A DNA stretch of 6,226 nt from DAOTXN01 sp034435435 (GTDB lineage Bacteria; Chloroflexota; Anaerolineae; S140-20), in NCBI GenBank assembly GCA_034435435.1, contig DAOTXN010000009.1, positions 1 to 6,226 on the forward strand. Direction: 5' to 3'. Made by a program: the position numbers and the translations under genes. A model generated the notes under the pieces. The model was not told the origin of the DNA. It saw nothing but the letters and a program-made list of their open reading frames with translations, and did not search any database. Shown in pieces: positions 5,919 through 6,226 of the stretch (its first letter is position 1; each line of letters opens with the position of its first letter).

Positions 5919-5942
5919 GCGGTGGATTTGACAATCCACCGC
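5919..5942. repeat. Perfect hairpin 2 (10-bp stem, 4-nt loop)
   Basis: GCGGTGGATT and AATCCACCGC are perfect reverse complements around TGAC. There is no T-tract on either side. The stem resembles that of hairpin 1 (both have a GGAT/ATCC inner end and a GC-rich outer end), so the two look related, like a small palindromic repeat pair. Confidence 0.75.
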
Positions 5943-5998
5943 GAGCAGAAGTAACTGCGCAGCCCAAATGCGGTAAAGCGGCAAACCCAAAGCCATTC

Positions 5999-6065
5999 GA
6001 CAGGATTCACAAGATTCACAGGATGGAATTCGTGGAAAAATCCTGTAAATCCTGTAAATCTTGTC
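5999..6065. repeat. Long imperfect inverted repeat with 9-nt periodic arms
   Basis: The 26-nt arms, 5999-6024 and 6040-6065, match at 22 of 26 positions as reverse complements around a 15-nt loop containing GAATTC. Each arm is itself built of 9-nt units: ACAGGATTC, ACAAGATTC, ACAGGAT in the left arm and ATCCTGTAA, ATCCTGTAA, ATCTTGTCC in the right. Repeats of CAGGATTnACAGGAT type are, from general recollection, scattered in many bacterial genomes between genes. Here it sits between the operon and a probable convergent gene, where it could act as a transcript-end structure. There is no T-tract. Confidence 0.75.
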
Positions 6066-6088
6066 CAAAGAGCTACCAGGGTGAGCAG

Positions 6089-6226
6089 TTACCCAAATAT
6101 GTACGGCGTGCCACCTGGTTCATTGGGCTGCAGGAGAAGAACGTAACGACCATTTGGCGAAACAGAGTCGAAAATCAAGCTGATATCTGTGGGCAAAGGC
6201 AAAGTGGTGGCTGCTCCCATCGCCAG
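6089..6226 (-). CDS. Possible 3' end of a beta-propeller-like protein (partial)
   Basis: On the minus strand the frame enters from the window edge and runs 45 codons to TAA (complement of 6089-6091). The peptide includes LPLPTDISLIFDSVSPNGRY followed by VLLLQPNEPGGTPYIFG. The SPNGRYVLLL segment resembles the SPDGRxLLL strand of WD40/TolB-like propeller repeats. The stop comes where a propeller blade would normally continue, so the gene may be truncated. It converges with the + strand operon, and its stop lies 23 nt from the periodic inverted repeat. The opposite strand is also open here, so coding on this strand is judged from protein-likeness only. Function cannot be assigned from so short a piece. 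Confidence 0.4.
   Translation of the reverse strand: MAMGAATTLPLPTDISLIFDSVSPNGRYVLLLQPNEPGGTPYIFG

Noticed and set aside
5891..5942. Classical intrinsic terminators
   Set aside because: The stems are strong but lack a T-tract on either strand, so they are listed as hairpin repeats and only possible transcript-end structures.
5709..5954. An 81-codon open frame taken as a separate small gene
   Set aside because: Only its middle resembles anything (the CoxM C-terminus). Its start lies inside the toxin-like gene and its end runs through two perfect hairpins, so it is better read as a remnant plus chance extension.
5835..5998. Further genes or sites in the sequence around the hairpins
   Set aside because: Apart from the two hairpins I see no ribosome binding site, homologous protein segment or clear repeat here. 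The CCCAAA-type similarities near 5960-5990 are too short to support.
6023..6226. Plus-strand open frame from an ATG at 6023 running off the window end
   Set aside because: Its start lies inside the inverted repeat and gives a repeat-derived Ser-Cys-Lys peptide. No ribosome binding site is seen and the rest is not protein-like. The minus-strand frame over 6089-6226 reads better.

Overview
The window looks like chromosomal DNA from a GC-rich environmental bacterium, most likely a member of Chloroflexota (Anaerolineae-like). This taxonomic guess is an inference. It rests on a multi-GAF RsbU-type phosphatase next to an F420-type luciferase-like oxidoreductase, a CoxM-like flavoprotein, a DUF2281 protein and a TumE-like toxin relic, plus dispersed hairpin repeats. 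There is no rRNA, tRNA, CRISPR array or transposase in the window.

Region 1 (1-2311, + strand) is a large signalling protein with three GAF sensor domains and a C-terminal SpoIIE/PP2C serine phosphatase. Its 5' end may lie outside the window.

Region 2 (about 2308-5737, + strand) reads as one tightly packed operon with a plausible sigma70-type promoter at its head. The order is: LLM-class F420-dependent oxidoreductase (2395-3387), PaaI-like hotdog thioesterase (3387-3881), a small DUF2281 protein (3878-4135), a CoxM-like FAD-binding subunit of a molybdenum hydroxylase (4143-5027), a ribbon-helix-helix-like small protein (5024-5359) and a TumE/DUF6516-like toxin relic (5323-5737). Neighbouring genes overlap or nearly touch (TAATG, GTGA, 7-nt gap, ATGA, then a longer overlap), so translational coupling is likely. 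The last gene carries a +1 frameshift. The oxidoreductase, thioesterase and flavoprotein suggest a redox or catabolic function whose substrate cannot be read from sequence. The DUF2281 gene and the probable toxin-antitoxin pair are visibly AT-richer and look like later additions to the operon.

Region 3 (5738-6088) holds no intact gene but is full of structure. It contains an in-frame remnant resembling the last ~25 codons of the CoxM-like gene, two back-to-back perfect hairpins, and a 67-bp inverted repeat whose arms are built on a 9-nt period.

Region 4 (6089-6226, - strand) is the possible 3' end of a convergent gene encoding a beta-propeller-like protein.

The most interesting point is the layout around 4914-5834. 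A CoxM-type C-terminus is followed by a TA-like pair and then by a second, diverged copy of the same C-terminal segment, which suggests an insertion or a recombination scar.
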